Shown piece after piece: positions 34,274 through 43,411 of a DNA stretch of 64,000 nucleotides; position 1 is the stretch's first letter; every line of letters begins with the position of its first letter. The notes beneath the pieces were generated by a model that saw nothing but the letters and a program-made list of their open reading frames with translations, had not been told where the DNA came from and ran no database searches. Made by a program: the position numbers and the translations under genes. Source of the DNA: SLHU01 sp009929975 (lineage in GTDB: Bacteria > Bacillota > Clostridia > Saccharofermentanales > UBA5734). Where the stretch lies: the NCBI GenBank assembly GCA_040776905.1, contig JAXGZQ010000001.1, positions 310,001-374,000 of the forward strand, written 5' to 3'.

Positions 34274-36655
34274 TTACACCATCGGAGCGAGAGATTCAAT
34301 CTGCCAGATATCTGCCGCGTATTCCTGGATGGTCCGGTCTGAGCTGAAACGGCCGCTGCGTACGATATTGATCCAGCAGCGTCTGGCCCAGGCCATCTCA
34401 TCATTATAATCCGCCAGCAGCAGCTGGCGGGTGTGGCGGTAATCGTCAAAATCTCCCAGAACATAGAAGGGGTCCGCCGGCTGCCAGCTTGAGCCATACA
34501 GCAGCCCGTTGTAAAGATCCTGAAACATGCCGGTCCCGCCATCACTCAGCGTACCGTCAATCAGGGTGTCGACACAGCGCTTCAATCCTTCAACATGTTC
34601 ATATTGCCATTTCGGATTGTAGTAATTCTGCGTATCCTGGAAGTGTTCGACCTTGCAGCCGAAGACATAACAGTTCTCATCACCGACCGTTTCCGCGATT
34701 TCGACATTGGCACCGTCACAAGTTCCGATGGTCAAGGCGCCATTCATCATGAATTTCATGTTGCCGGTACCGGAGGCTTCCATACCGACGGTTGAGATCT
34801 GTTCCGATACATCCGCCGCGGGGAACAGCTTTTCCGCCCAGCTGACATTGTAGTTGGCAATGAAGTGAACCTGGATTCTGCCCTTGATATCGGGATCATG
34901 GTTGACCAGGCGAGCGACTTCATTGATGAACTTGATAATTGATTTGGCCCGGAAATAGCCGGGAGCGGCCTTGGCGCCGAATAGATAGACAACCGGCGGA
35001 AAATCTGAATCAGGTGTTTCCTTCAGTTTGAAATACTGATCGAGAATCAACAGCGCGTTAAGGAACTGACGTTTATATTCGTGCAGGCGCTTGATCTGAA
35101 TATCAAAAACCGCGTCAGGATTGACTGTGATGCCTTCAATCTTCTCGAGCTGGCGGGCCAGCCTCTGCTTATTCTGCCGTTTGACCGCGATGAGCCGGCG
35201 TATGACATCATCATCATCCTTGAATTTTTCCAGTTCCTGTAATTGATCGAGATCGGTCACCCATTTGTCATGACCAGCACAGCGGGTCAGCAGATCAGCC
35301 AGGCCGGGATTGGCCATCTTCAGCCAGCGACGCGGGGTCACTCCGTTCGTTTTGTTCCTGAATTTCTCAGGCCAGACCGCATAGAAATCAGCCAGGGTAT
35401 CCTGCTTGAGAATTTCGGTGTGCATCGCGGCCACGCCATTGACAGAGAATGATCCGTACACCGCGAGCCAGGCCATACGGACCTTGCCATCCCCGATCGG
35501 TGCCATGTATCGTATTTTTTCATCGTTCATCCCACGACTGCGCATTTCCTCGCAGAACTGATGATGTATCCTCTCAGTGATCGCGTAAATCCAGGGGAAA
35601 AGAAACTGAAAAATACCGATATCCCATTTTTCCAGTGCTTCGGCCATGACCGTGTGATTCGTGTAGGCAAAGGTCTTGCGGGTGATCGACCAGGCGGCCG
35701 CCCAGTCAACCGTATACACTTCTGTCAGCAGCCGCATGAGCTCGGGGATGGCGATGACAGGATGAGTATCGTTCAGCTGAATGACATTTTCATCGGCAAA
35801 TGTGGAAAAATCCGTACCGTGTTTTTCCACATGCTGACGGACAATCGTCTGCAGCGACGCGCTGACAAAGAAATATTGCTGGCGGACACGCAGAACCTTG
35901 CCGTCGTAAGAAGTATCGTTGGGGTACAGGACACGGAAGATATCATTGACCCGGTTGCGTTCAATCACCGCGTCATCAAACCGCTGCGAATTGAACAGAT
36001 TGAAATCAAATTCTTCAGCGGGTTCCGCGGCCCAGAGACGAAGCGTGTTGATATTCTTCGTCTCATATCCGCTGATCGGCATATCATAAGGAACAGCATA
36101 CACGTCGATATCCTTATAATGGATCAGGACCTTCTCCTGGTCACGGCGGATGATAAACGGGTATTCCCGTTCTTTCCACGCGTCAGGATACTCCTTCTGA
36201 AAACCGTCTTCGATGGTCTGCTTGAACAGGCCATAGCGATAAAGGATTCCATAGCCGGTCACCGGCAGATTATGGGTCGCGCTGGAATCAAGAAAGCAGG
36301 CGGCCAGGCGACCGAGGCCGCCGTTGCCGAGTCCCGGATCTATTTCCTGCTCCTCAAGCTCGGACAGTTCATATCCCATCTGGCTGACAGCGTCCCGGAC
36401 AACCTCATAAAGGCCCAGATTGACCAGGTTATTGAGCAGGGCACGGCCGACAAGAAATTCTGCCGACAGATAATGGGCACGGCGGCCGTCCAATTGAACA
36501 TGGGTGCTCTGGTTCCAGTTATCGGCCATCAGTTCGACAATCGTTCGTGACAACGCACGCCAGAACTCGAATGGCGACGCATTGGCAACGGGATGAGCGG
36601 ATTCAGCCCTGATATGGGCGGCAATCTTATCTGTAATCAATTCAGTGGTTATCAT
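34274..36655 (-). CDS. glgP: glycogen/starch/alpha-glucan phosphorylase
   Basis: The enzyme releases glucose-1-phosphate from alpha-1,4-glucans. The pyridoxal-phosphate site EASGTGNMKFMMNGALTIGTCDGANVEI is at about 630-660, and the substrate region HAVNDTHPVIAIPELMR-type sequence (here NDTHPVIAIPELM) is near 295. The 793-residue length is typical of the GT35 family. No other glycogen genes are in the window. It has its own strong promoter, and a sugar-binding lipoprotein gene follows directly. Confidence 0.96.
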   Translation of the reverse strand: MITTELITDKIAAHIRAESAHPVANASPFEFWRALSRTIVELMADNWNQSTHVQLDGRRAHYLSAEFLVGRALLNNLVNLGLYEVVRDAVSQMGYELSELEEQEIDPGLGNGGLGRLAACFLDSSATHNLPVTGYGILYRYGLFKQTIEDGFQKEYPDAWKEREYPFIIRRDQEKVLIHYKDIDVYAVPYDMPISGYETKNINTLRLWAAEPAEEFDFNLFNSQRFDDAVIERNRVNDIFRVLYPNDTSYDGKVLRVRQQYFFVSASLQTIVRQHVEKHGTDFSTFADENVIQLNDTHPVIAIPELMRLLTEVYTVDWAAAWSITRKTFAYTNHTVMAEALEKWDIGIFQFLFPWIYAITERIHHQFCEEMRSRGMNDEKIRYMAPIGDGKVRMAWLAVYGSFSVNGVAAMHTEILKQDTLADFYAVWPEKFRNKTNGVTPRRWLKMANPGLADLLTRCAGHDKWVTDLDQLQELEKFKDDDDVIRRLIAVKRQNKQRLARQLEKIEGITVNPDAVFDIQIKRLHEYKRQFLNALLILDQYFKLKETPDSDFPPVVYLFGAKAAPGYFRAKSIIKFINEVARLVNHDPDIKGRIQVHFIANYNVSWAEKLFPAADVSEQISTVGMEASGTGNMKFMMNGALTIGTCDGANVEIAETVGDENCYVFGCKVEHFQDTQNYYNPKWQYEHVEGLKRCVDTLIDGTLSDGGTGMFQDLYNGLLYGSSWQPADPFYVLGDFDDYRHTRQLLLADYNDEMAWARRCWINIVRSGRFSSDRTIQEYAADIWQIESLAPMV

Positions 36656-36741
36656 TCATACCTCCGGCACTGATCTGGCTCGCCAATTTCGGCCATCATT
36701 ATCCAGATCGCGGGCCTGTCTCATTTTTTCGCAGTTTTGTC

Positions 36742-36770
36742 ATTATACACAACTCAAATGGGCTGGTCAA
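36742..36770 (-). promoter_or_regulatory. promoter of glgP
   Basis: TTGACC and TATAAT are 17 bases apart on the minus strand. The -35 box lies directly after the stop codon of the upstream dehydrogenase gene. Confidence 0.8.
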
Positions 36771-36772
36771 TT

Positions 36773-37843
36773 TCAGGCACTGCCGGTGCTGTCAGACGAC
36801 GGCTGCCAGCTGATCACGACTTTGACGGAATTCTGCCGGTTGGCTACCGTCCAGGCAAAAGCTTCCGGAATTTGATCAAAACTGAAGGTTCGTGTGACAA
36901 TCCGCTCCAGGTCAAGCGGTATGCGTGCAGCCGCGTCCAGACAGGTCGGGTAGAGGTTGTGATAACGGAAGACGGTGGTCAAATCGACTTCCTTATCCAT
37001 CAATGAAGCGAAATCATACGTAATTTCCGGATCAGGTGTCAGACCGACCAGTACAACACGCCCGCCTCGCCGGACCGCCTGGGCGGTCTGCCGTGTCGTC
37101 ACTTCTGTTCCGGCGGTCTCAAAAACCAGATCAGTCCCTTGTCCGTCCGTCAGCTCCATCACTTTTTCGATGACAGACTCACGGCCGGCATGAATCACCT
37201 CAGCCGCACCGAGTTCCTTCGCTTTTTCCAGCCGCATGTCGACCAGATCCGTTACATAGACCTGGTGAACACCACGCGCTTTCAGCGCTAAAAGCGTCAT
37301 CAATCCAATGCATCCGGCACCGAGAATCAAAGCGCTTTGCCCAACGGAAGCCTGACCTCTCGCGGCGGCATGAAATCCAACCGCCAGCGGTTCGATCAAA
37401 GCGCCGCTGACGGTGCTCATTCCCCCGGGCAGGCGGTAAGCCCAGCGTGCCGGCCAGGCGACATATTCAGCGAAAGCGCCGTCATGCGGCGGCGTCGCCA
37501 TGAACACGACATCCGGACACAGATTATAACGTCCGGTCCGGCAATGATCGCACAGGCCACAGGGGACACCAGGCTCCAGCGTCACCTTGTCACCAACTGC
37601 CAGATGTTTGACAGCCGAACCGACCGCGGTCACTTCTCCGGCACTTTCATGCCCGAGAACCAGCGGCTGATCTACAATGAAATGACCGATGCGGCCATGC
37701 TGGTAATAATGAACATCTGATCCGCAGATCCCGCAATGGCTCATTCGTACCAGAACCTGATCCTCCCTGATCTCTGGAATCGGACGTGTTTCATATTCGA
37801 TCTGCCCGGCTTTGCGCAGGACAGCAACCTTCATCATCTTCAT
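36773..37843 (-). CDS. zinc-dependent polyol dehydrogenase (sorbitol/xylitol/L-iditol type)
   Basis: The MDR fold has catalytic zinc ligands in HCGICGSD (Cys40) and GHE (His65, Glu66). Structural zinc cysteines are at 95, 98, 101 and 109 (GVPCGLCDHCRTGRYNLC). The NAD motif is LILGAGCIGLMTLLA. The sequence VHYYQHGRIGHFIVDQPLVLGHESAG and CPDVVFMATPPHDGAFAEYV is characteristic of sorbitol/xylitol dehydrogenases, which oxidise polyols to ketoses. AAGGAG precedes the ATG. It has its own promoter and lies just upstream of glgP. Confidence 0.88.
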   Translation of the reverse strand: MKMMKVAVLRKAGQIEYETRPIPEIREDQVLVRMSHCGICGSDVHYYQHGRIGHFIVDQPLVLGHESAGEVTAVGSAVKHLAVGDKVTLEPGVPCGLCDHCRTGRYNLCPDVVFMATPPHDGAFAEYVAWPARWAYRLPGGMSTVSGALIEPLAVGFHAAARGQASVGQSALILGAGCIGLMTLLALKARGVHQVYVTDLVDMRLEKAKELGAAEVIHAGRESVIEKVMELTDGQGTDLVFETAGTEVTTRQTAQAVRRGGRVVLVGLTPDPEITYDFASLMDKEVDLTTVFRYHNLYPTCLDAAARIPLDLERIVTRTFSFDQIPEAFAWTVANRQNSVKVVISWQPSSDSTGSA

Positions 37844-37894
37844 CGTGATAAACTCCTTTCAAATCGATCAACTCTGTGAATCTCTGTTACGCTC

Positions 37895-37922
37895 ATTTTA
37901 CCTCAAGCCGCCCGATTAACAA
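37895..37922 (-). promoter_or_regulatory. putative promoter of the polyol dehydrogenase gene
   Basis: TTGTTA and TAAAAT with a 16-base spacer on the minus strand, about 50 bases before the coding start. Confidence 0.6.
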
Positions 37923-37940
37923 AACGCGGCGGACTGAACA

Positions 37941-38561
37941 TCACAACCTCAGAGATGATGTCAGCTGGCGCCAGGCATCAACCAGTGGCTGCGGCATCCG
38001 AAATAGATCATGCGGATGGCTCTGGCAGAGGTGGTACCCTTCCGCGAGCGGCTGAAGCCATGGGTTATCCGCGAGATTGAACATGTCGGCAAACTGTTCG
38101 CTGCGGAATCCGACGATCGCGGCAATGGTATACAGCGGCCAGGCACCGCTCAGAACCAGCTCGATCCGGATTGTGACAATCGGATAGCGGCGGCGTGGTT
38201 TCGCCGAAGGATCATCTGAGGACGTTCTCAGCACACAACAGACCCGGGTCTGATCCTGCTCCGGCGGTGCCGCTTGCAGCAGAACGGTCATCCAGGCCGC
38301 TGTCTGCGCGTATAGATAACCGGCGGTCCTGTTCTCTGCCGTGACGACACGGACCGCGCAGGGATCACGCGGGTTATCAGGTTCCGGCCGCAGCGTCAAT
38401 GCTTCACCGGGCTGTAGTTCACTCGCGGTCTCTGAAAAAGGCCGTACGGTTGTCATCGCCAGCCTGGTCGGCAGACTGAATGTGGCGCGGTCGTCGGGCA
38501 GGCAGCCCCATCGGGGCACCACTGAAGGCGCGCTGCCGCTATTCGGAGGCTGGATGTTCAT
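37941..38561 (-). CDS. stand-alone HIRAN-domain-like protein
   Basis: The central part, GEALTLRPEPDNPRDPCAVRVVTAENRTAGYLYAQTAAWMTVLL, follows the HIRAN pattern (Gxx-L-x-REPxNPxDpxAv-V...GYlp...A). In larger proteins such as HLTF and Rad5 this domain binds DNA 3' ends. Here it is not attached to a helicase or nuclease. Residues 150-206 have no recognised fold. The gene starts inside the 3' end of the glycerate kinase gene (23-bp overlap) and ends the apt-to-HIRAN run. Function in a sugar operon is unclear. Confidence 0.65.
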   Translation of the reverse strand: MNIQPPNSGSAPSVVPRWGCLPDDRATFSLPTRLAMTTVRPFSETASELQPGEALTLRPEPDNPRDPCAVRVVTAENRTAGYLYAQTAAWMTVLLQAAPPEQDQTRVCCVLRTSSDDPSAKPRRRYPIVTIRIELVLSGAWPLYTIAAIVGFRSEQFADMFNLADNPWLQPLAEGYHLCQSHPHDLFRMPQPLVDAWRQLTSSLRL

Positions 38562-39711
38562 CAGATTCAGCCAAATTCAATTGAAGTCCGGTAAGGATCA
38601 GCGCAAACATACGGATCGCGGCATCTTCCAGTCTTGCGGCCGCCTGGTCCAGCAGCTGATCCAGAGGCTGTGCCCGGTGGCTGAGCGGCATGATTGCCGC
38701 GATTCCAGCCTCGTACAGCGGCGTCGTCTCGTCGCTCAGGCTGCCCGGCAGAACCACCATCGGCCGGTTCATCAGCCGGCATTGTTCTGCCAGGCCTCCG
38801 ACCACCTTGCCCTGCAGTGACTGATGATCCAGCTGGCCTTCTCCGGTGACAACCAGATCCGCCTGCGCCAATCGATCTGAAAACCCGATATAGTCAAGTA
38901 TGACCGGCAGCCCGGGGGATAATGTCCCGTTGAGAACCGAACAAAGACCGAATCCGAGTCCGCCGGCCGCGCCGGCACCCGGCAGATCACGCATGTCAGG
39001 ACATCCCGCGCTGACAAGACAATCAGCCAGATGCGTCAGTCCCTGTTCCAGAACTGGCGCGGAAAGCGTGTCAACACCTTTCTGCGGGCCGTAAACCGCC
39101 GTCGCGCCAGCCGGTCCCAACAGCGGATTGCTGACGTCACACAGAATCGTCAGCGAGAGGTCATGCGCCTCCGGCAGCAGCTGATTTAAGTCAATCCGAT
39201 GAATTTTCAGCAGATTCTCCGGCTGTGGACTCAGTGTCTCATGTCCACCGTCAAGAAAGCGGACACCCAGCGCATGCAGCGCACCCATGCCACCATCATT
39301 AGTCGCGCTGCCGCCGATCGTCAGAATGATCTTCCGGCAGCCGCGCCGCAGGGCATCTGCGATCAGTTGGCCGGTTCCGGTGGTACTGGCTTTCAATGGT
39401 TTTCGTTCAGTATCGCCAAGCAGCATCAGCCCGGAAGCTGAAGCCATCTCAATCACAGCGGTCTGATCAGGCAGCAGGCCATACTCCGTGTTGATCAGAC
39501 GCCCCAGCGGATCTTCAGCCCGGCAGGGTACCATCCGGCCGCGGCAGGCATCGGTCAGGATCGCGGCAGTTCCCTCGCCGCCGTCCGCCAGAGGAAGACA
39601 GTCGATCTGCGCTTCAGGCCATATCCGTGCAGCGGCTCTCGCAATGCAATCAGCCGCCTGTCGGGCGGTCAGACTTCCCTTGTATGAATCAGGAGCAATC
39701 AGAATGCGCAT
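38539..39711 (-). CDS. glxK: glycerate kinase
   Basis: The GckA/GarK-type N-terminus MRILIAPDSYKGSLTARQAADCIARA is followed by LADGGEGTAAIL, the LTIGGSATNDGGMGALHALGVRFLD loop and PGAGAAGGLGFGL. The enzyme phosphorylates D-glycerate, the end product of several sugar-acid pathways. The ATG at 39711 has GGAGA 6 bases upstream; a GTG one codon earlier would also open the frame. It lies downstream of the two Gfo/Idh/MocA genes and the acetyltransferase gene, and a HIRAN gene overlaps its end. Confidence 0.93.
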   Translation of the reverse strand: MRILIAPDSYKGSLTARQAADCIARAAARIWPEAQIDCLPLADGGEGTAAILTDACRGRMVPCRAEDPLGRLINTEYGLLPDQTAVIEMASASGLMLLGDTERKPLKASTTGTGQLIADALRRGCRKIILTIGGSATNDGGMGALHALGVRFLDGGHETLSPQPENLLKIHRIDLNQLLPEAHDLSLTILCDVSNPLLGPAGATAVYGPQKGVDTLSAPVLEQGLTHLADCLVSAGCPDMRDLPGAGAAGGLGFGLCSVLNGTLSPGLPVILDYIGFSDRLAQADLVVTGEGQLDHQSLQGKVVGGLAEQCRLMNRPMVVLPGSLSDETTPLYEAGIAAIMPLSHRAQPLDQLLDQAAARLEDAAIRMFALILTGLQLNLAESDEHPASE

Positions 39712-39724
39712 CACCGGTCTCCCA

Positions 39725-40999
39725 TCAGAAATAGTCGAAGATACCAGCCGGTTTGATCGTCAGCATCGCCTCGAGCCATTCCGTCAGGCGGGGCTCAGCC
39801 GCGCTGCTGAAGGATGCCAAACCGCTCCAGCGAAGTTCCTGCAGTGAACGGCTCCCCAGCAGCAGACTGCTCAGTGCTTCAACACCGATTGTCAGGTCGG
39901 CTTCGTCCGGACCATCTTGTGTCCTGTGAACCACGCTGATTTCACCATGATCACATGTCAAATCGTACACGCCACTGTTTTCCGGCAGAAATTGATCCGC
40001 CACATGGAGTGTGAAAGCCTGTTCATCCAGCCATGAAGGTACGTTCAGCACGCGAAGCGCGGCTTCAACATTCAGGATTCGGACCTGACCGTTCGTGGTC
40101 CGCTGACAGCGGATCGCGCTCATTTCCTCAAACAGGCTGTCTGCCGGGAGATGAACCGGCAGATTCATGACAACAGCCTGATACTGGGGACTGAATGTCG
40201 TCAGGAATCCGAGCAGGGCCCGCAGGGACGGCTGATCGACAGCCGCCCAGTCGACGACTTTGAGAAAATGTTCATCAGGAGATACCGCCTGGGGATTATC
40301 CTGACGCTCATAGATGACATACGCGCGCTCCCTGTTATGATCATCGCACCAGATATAGGCCCAACGCTGGTCAAGCGCCGGATTCTTATCCAACAGCATC
40401 TTCCAGCGGTTGCCGGTCCGCAGGACCGCTCCGTTGATACCGGCGGCAAAGCGTCGATAAATCGCGTCAAAACTGGCCAGATCCTTGAACCCGGCAGCGC
40501 GCATCCGACCGTCCATACCATGATGAGCGAGTTCTTTCATCGGTATTTTCAGTTCATGTCGATGGCATCCGATATCATAGCCAAATTTATGATAGAAGCG
40601 ATAGGAAAATGGATACAGATATGAGAAAACAAAGCCACGCGTCCGCGCGTCGCTCAGGACCTTGTGCATGATGGCCCGGATCGCGCCATGACGCCTGTGT
40701 TCTGGCATCGTTGCGACACCACCGATGCCGATCATGCCGACCGATTGATTTTCATACGCCATATTGAAATCAATCGCGTACATCATCGCGATCAGTTCGT
40801 CGTCCTGAAACGCGCCCCAGGGTATACTGACCGGATCTTCCCTGGCTGGATCAGCCAGGGGCTCCTGCTTCGGACGGGCCTGCTCAATCTGCTGCTGAAC
40901 CCGCCGGTAGCCTCCGGAATAACGGAAAGCGGTCGCCTGGATTTCCTGGGCTCTGAGCGCCAGGTCATATTGTGTGACGTCTATTCGTTTTATGTCCAT
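39725..40999 (-). CDS. Eis-like GNAT N-acetyltransferase
   Basis: The N-terminal GNAT domain has the acetyl-CoA loop IGGVATMPEHRRHGAIRAIMHKVL at about 93-116. A second GNAT-like domain (SYRFYHKFGYDIG onward) and a C-terminal sterol-carrier-like domain (DLTIGVEALSSLLLGSRSLQEL) follow, ending in Phe. This three-domain layout of about 410-425 residues is the Eis family, whose members acetylate aminoglycosides, peptides or other amines. The substrate here is unknown. It lies 3 bp after the Gfo/Idh/MocA gene and 13 bp before glycerate kinase. Confidence 0.87.
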   Translation of the reverse strand: MDIKRIDVTQYDLALRAQEIQATAFRYSGGYRRVQQQIEQARPKQEPLADPAREDPVSIPWGAFQDDELIAMMYAIDFNMAYENQSVGMIGIGGVATMPEHRRHGAIRAIMHKVLSDARTRGFVFSYLYPFSYRFYHKFGYDIGCHRHELKIPMKELAHHGMDGRMRAAGFKDLASFDAIYRRFAAGINGAVLRTGNRWKMLLDKNPALDQRWAYIWCDDHNRERAYVIYERQDNPQAVSPDEHFLKVVDWAAVDQPSLRALLGFLTTFSPQYQAVVMNLPVHLPADSLFEEMSAIRCQRTTNGQVRILNVEAALRVLNVPSWLDEQAFTLHVADQFLPENSGVYDLTCDHGEISVVHRTQDGPDEADLTIGVEALSSLLLGSRSLQELRWSGLASFSSAAEPRLTEWLEAMLTIKPAGIFDYF

Positions 41000-41002
41000 G
41001 GT

Positions 41003-42232
41003 CTAACCTCGCTGGATTGATTGTCGAACCGTTTCACTGAGTGTGATCCGTCTTTTTTCACGATGAGATGTATAAAGTGCCAGGAGTGTGCGCAGGGAAC
41101 GGCCGCCTTCGACCGCGCCAATCGGAAAGCGCCCTGTATCGTCCGCGACAGACGACCACAGGCTTTGATAGTAAGCGTCAATCAGCCTTGTGTGGCCCAG
41201 TCCCCAGTAAGCTTTGGCCGGGTCAGGCACAGCCGGGCTCATTGGATGTCCGGCCGTCTGCCGGTCATGGGCCTTCAGCCAGAACATCTCTTCTGCCGTC
41301 AATTCACGACGGGTCAGCCGCAGCCGTGCCTCCCGGATCAGACGTTCTGTCTCCTCGTCCGGCAGAACGCGCTGCTGGCCGTCGCTGAGCAGAAGCCGGT
41401 CCGCCTCCAGACGGATGGTCAGTTCAGTTCCATACAGATCAAGACTGACCGGGGCATCAACGCCAAACGCGTTGGTCGCGTAAAACAGCGCTGGAATATG
41501 ACCGTCCAGCATCAGATGGCATTCAGCGGTGTCTTCAACTTCAATCCTTGATGACAAAGCATGCGTGCTGATGCTGCCTTCAACAGAAATCGGCTGTCCT
41601 GCCAGCCAGATCAGGAGATCGAGCGTATGAATCGCCTGATTGATCATGACACCGCCACCTTCGGTGGCCCAGCGCCCCCGCCATGCTGCCTGCTGATAAT
41701 AGGCGGCATCACGGTGCCAGGTGACCCATCCGCGAGCGGAACGCAAGTCACCGGCGAGTCCGGCACGAATCAACAGCCAGGCCTGCAGCGACGCAAGATT
41801 GAAGCGGTTCTGAAAACACAGGCCAAGCTGCCGGCCGCTTTCTGCTTCAGCCTGTTCCAGTTGTTCCAGGTCACTCAGTGAGATTCCGGCAGGCTTTTCC
41901 AGCAGTACATGCGAGCCGGCGGCCAAAGCGGCCACCGCCAGAGGAACATGGGTATGGTGCGGTGTACAGATATGAACGGAATCGGGCTGCTGTTCCTGCA
42001 GCAGGGCATTGATATCGCGATAGCAGGCCGGTGGCGGCAGGGTCAAGTCCGCGGCAGTTTTCTGCCAGAGATCAGCCATTGCGGCGGCGGCCTGCGGATC
42101 GGGATCTGCCAGGCCGGCCAGCTCGATCCGGTCGAGTCCGGCCAGCGCGCGGATATGCATCGGGGCGATCGTTCCACATCCTGCGACAGCCGTGCGCCAG
42201 GGCAGCGGCGACGGATTTTCCAGCTGTATCAT
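41003..42232 (-). CDS. Gfo/Idh/MocA family oxidoreductase (copy 2 of pair)
   Basis: The Rossmann part reads TAVAGCGTIAPMHIRALAGLDRIELAGLADPDPQAA, and the family motif is LLEKPAGISLSDLEQLEQA (the EKP lysine). The C-terminal alpha/beta domain has GVMINQAIHTLDLLIWLAG with the catalytic histidine of NQxxHxxD. Such enzymes oxidise or reduce a sugar or inositol hydroxyl with NAD(P). The ATG overlaps the stop of the preceding paralogue (ATGA). The two copies are clearly different and may act on successive substrates. Confidence 0.9.
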   Translation of the reverse strand: MIQLENPSPLPWRTAVAGCGTIAPMHIRALAGLDRIELAGLADPDPQAAAAMADLWQKTAADLTLPPPACYRDINALLQEQQPDSVHICTPHHTHVPLAVAALAAGSHVLLEKPAGISLSDLEQLEQAEAESGRQLGLCFQNRFNLASLQAWLLIRAGLAGDLRSARGWVTWHRDAAYYQQAAWRGRWATEGGGVMINQAIHTLDLLIWLAGQPISVEGSISTHALSSRIEVEDTAECHLMLDGHIPALFYATNAFGVDAPVSLDLYGTELTIRLEADRLLLSDGQQRVLPDEETERLIREARLRLTRRELTAEEMFWLKAHDRQTAGHPMSPAVPDPAKAYWGLGHTRLIDAYYQSLWSSVADDTGRFPIGAVEGGRSLRTLLALYTSHREKRRITLSETVRQSIQRG

Positions 42233-43389
42233 TTCTGAAATGAGTCCTCCATCCCGAATGTCGCGGCGTTCACCTGTTTATGACGGGATCCCTGCACTCT
42301 GACAGCCAGTTCTTTTTCAAACAGTCTGGCATCGATCGGCAGTTCAACCGCCTGTCCGAGCCAGCTTGAAAGATGCATCGCATTGGAAAGCATCAGCCCG
42401 CGGATTCCTTCACGGCCGTCAGCGACCAGAGGAGTCCCCTTGAGAATCGCGGAAGCAAACGCGCGAAGAACTCCGGCATGCTGAGGGTTCTCTTCATCCG
42501 GCCTGATGGTCTCAACCGTATGTTCCGGTTCTCCAAACCCACCTTTATAGGTGACTCTGAATTCGCTTTCCGGCTGGCTGAGGCGCGAAATGGTCAAGGC
42601 ATTGTTTTCGACGACCAGTTTGCCGCGGTCACAGAGGATCTCAAGCCGATTCGTACCTGGGGTGTCGCCGGTTGATGTGATGAACGTTCCGGTCGCGCCG
42701 TTGGCATATTCAACATATGCGGTCACATCATCCTCAACCTCAATATCATGCCAGTGCCCATTCAGGCAGAACGCCGTGACCTTTTCCGGCATCCCGCACA
42801 GCCACTGCCACAAATCCAGATTGTGCGGACATTGATTGAGCAGGACACCGCCGCCCTCACCGGCCCAGGTGGCCCTCCAGCTGCCGCTGTCGTAATAGCT
42901 TTGTGAACGGTACCAGTCAGTGACGATCCAGCTGGTCCGTTTCATCGGCCCGAGTTCACCGCTTTCCAGCAATTCTTTGGCTTTGCGGTACAACGGATTC
43001 GTCCGCTGGTTGAACATCAGGGCGAAATAGCGGTCAGACTGATCCGCCGCTTTGATCATGGCTTCAGCCTGCCGGGTTGTGACCGCGACCGGTTTCTCAC
43101 ATAAGACATGCAGATTGTTTTCCAGGGCCGCGATCGTCAGCGGTGCGTGGCTGTAGTGAGGGACCGCCACCAGAACCGCGTCAATTTCAGCGTTTTCGAT
43201 CAGTTCGCCGCCCGTCTCATAGACGGTGACGTCAGCGGGCAGTTGATCAGCCGCCCAGCGTCTGCGGGCCGGGTCAAGATCCGCGATCGCGGCCAGTTTC
43301 ATGCCGTCTATCTCGTTATTCGCGATCATTTTCGCGTGAGCTGAGCCCATATTGCCGATTCCGATAATTCCGATTCTGACCTGTTCCAT
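42229..43389 (-). CDS. Gfo/Idh/MocA family oxidoreductase (copy 1 of pair)
   Basis: From the ATG at 43389 (AAGGAGA upstream) the 386-residue protein begins VRIGIIGIGNMGSAHAKMIANNEIDGMKLAAIADLD. It has VLCEKPVAVTTRQAEAMIKAA and GEGGGVLLNQCPHNLDLWQWLCGMPEKV with the family histidine. It is an NAD(P)-dependent sugar or cyclitol dehydrogenase. It lies 22 bp after a TIM-barrel isomerase gene and overlaps the next dehydrogenase by 4 bp. Confidence 0.92.
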   Translation of the reverse strand: MEQVRIGIIGIGNMGSAHAKMIANNEIDGMKLAAIADLDPARRRWAADQLPADVTVYETGGELIENAEIDAVLVAVPHYSHAPLTIAALENNLHVLCEKPVAVTTRQAEAMIKAADQSDRYFALMFNQRTNPLYRKAKELLESGELGPMKRTSWIVTDWYRSQSYYDSGSWRATWAGEGGGVLLNQCPHNLDLWQWLCGMPEKVTAFCLNGHWHDIEVEDDVTAYVEYANGATGTFITSTGDTPGTNRLEILCDRGKLVVENNALTISRLSQPESEFRVTYKGGFGEPEHTVETIRPDEENPQHAGVLRAFASAILKGTPLVADGREGIRGLMLSNAMHLSSWLGQAVELPIDARLFEKELAVRVQGSRHKQVNAATFGMEDSFQK

Positions 43390-43411
43390 CTGTTGGTCTC
43401 CTTTTTCAGTT

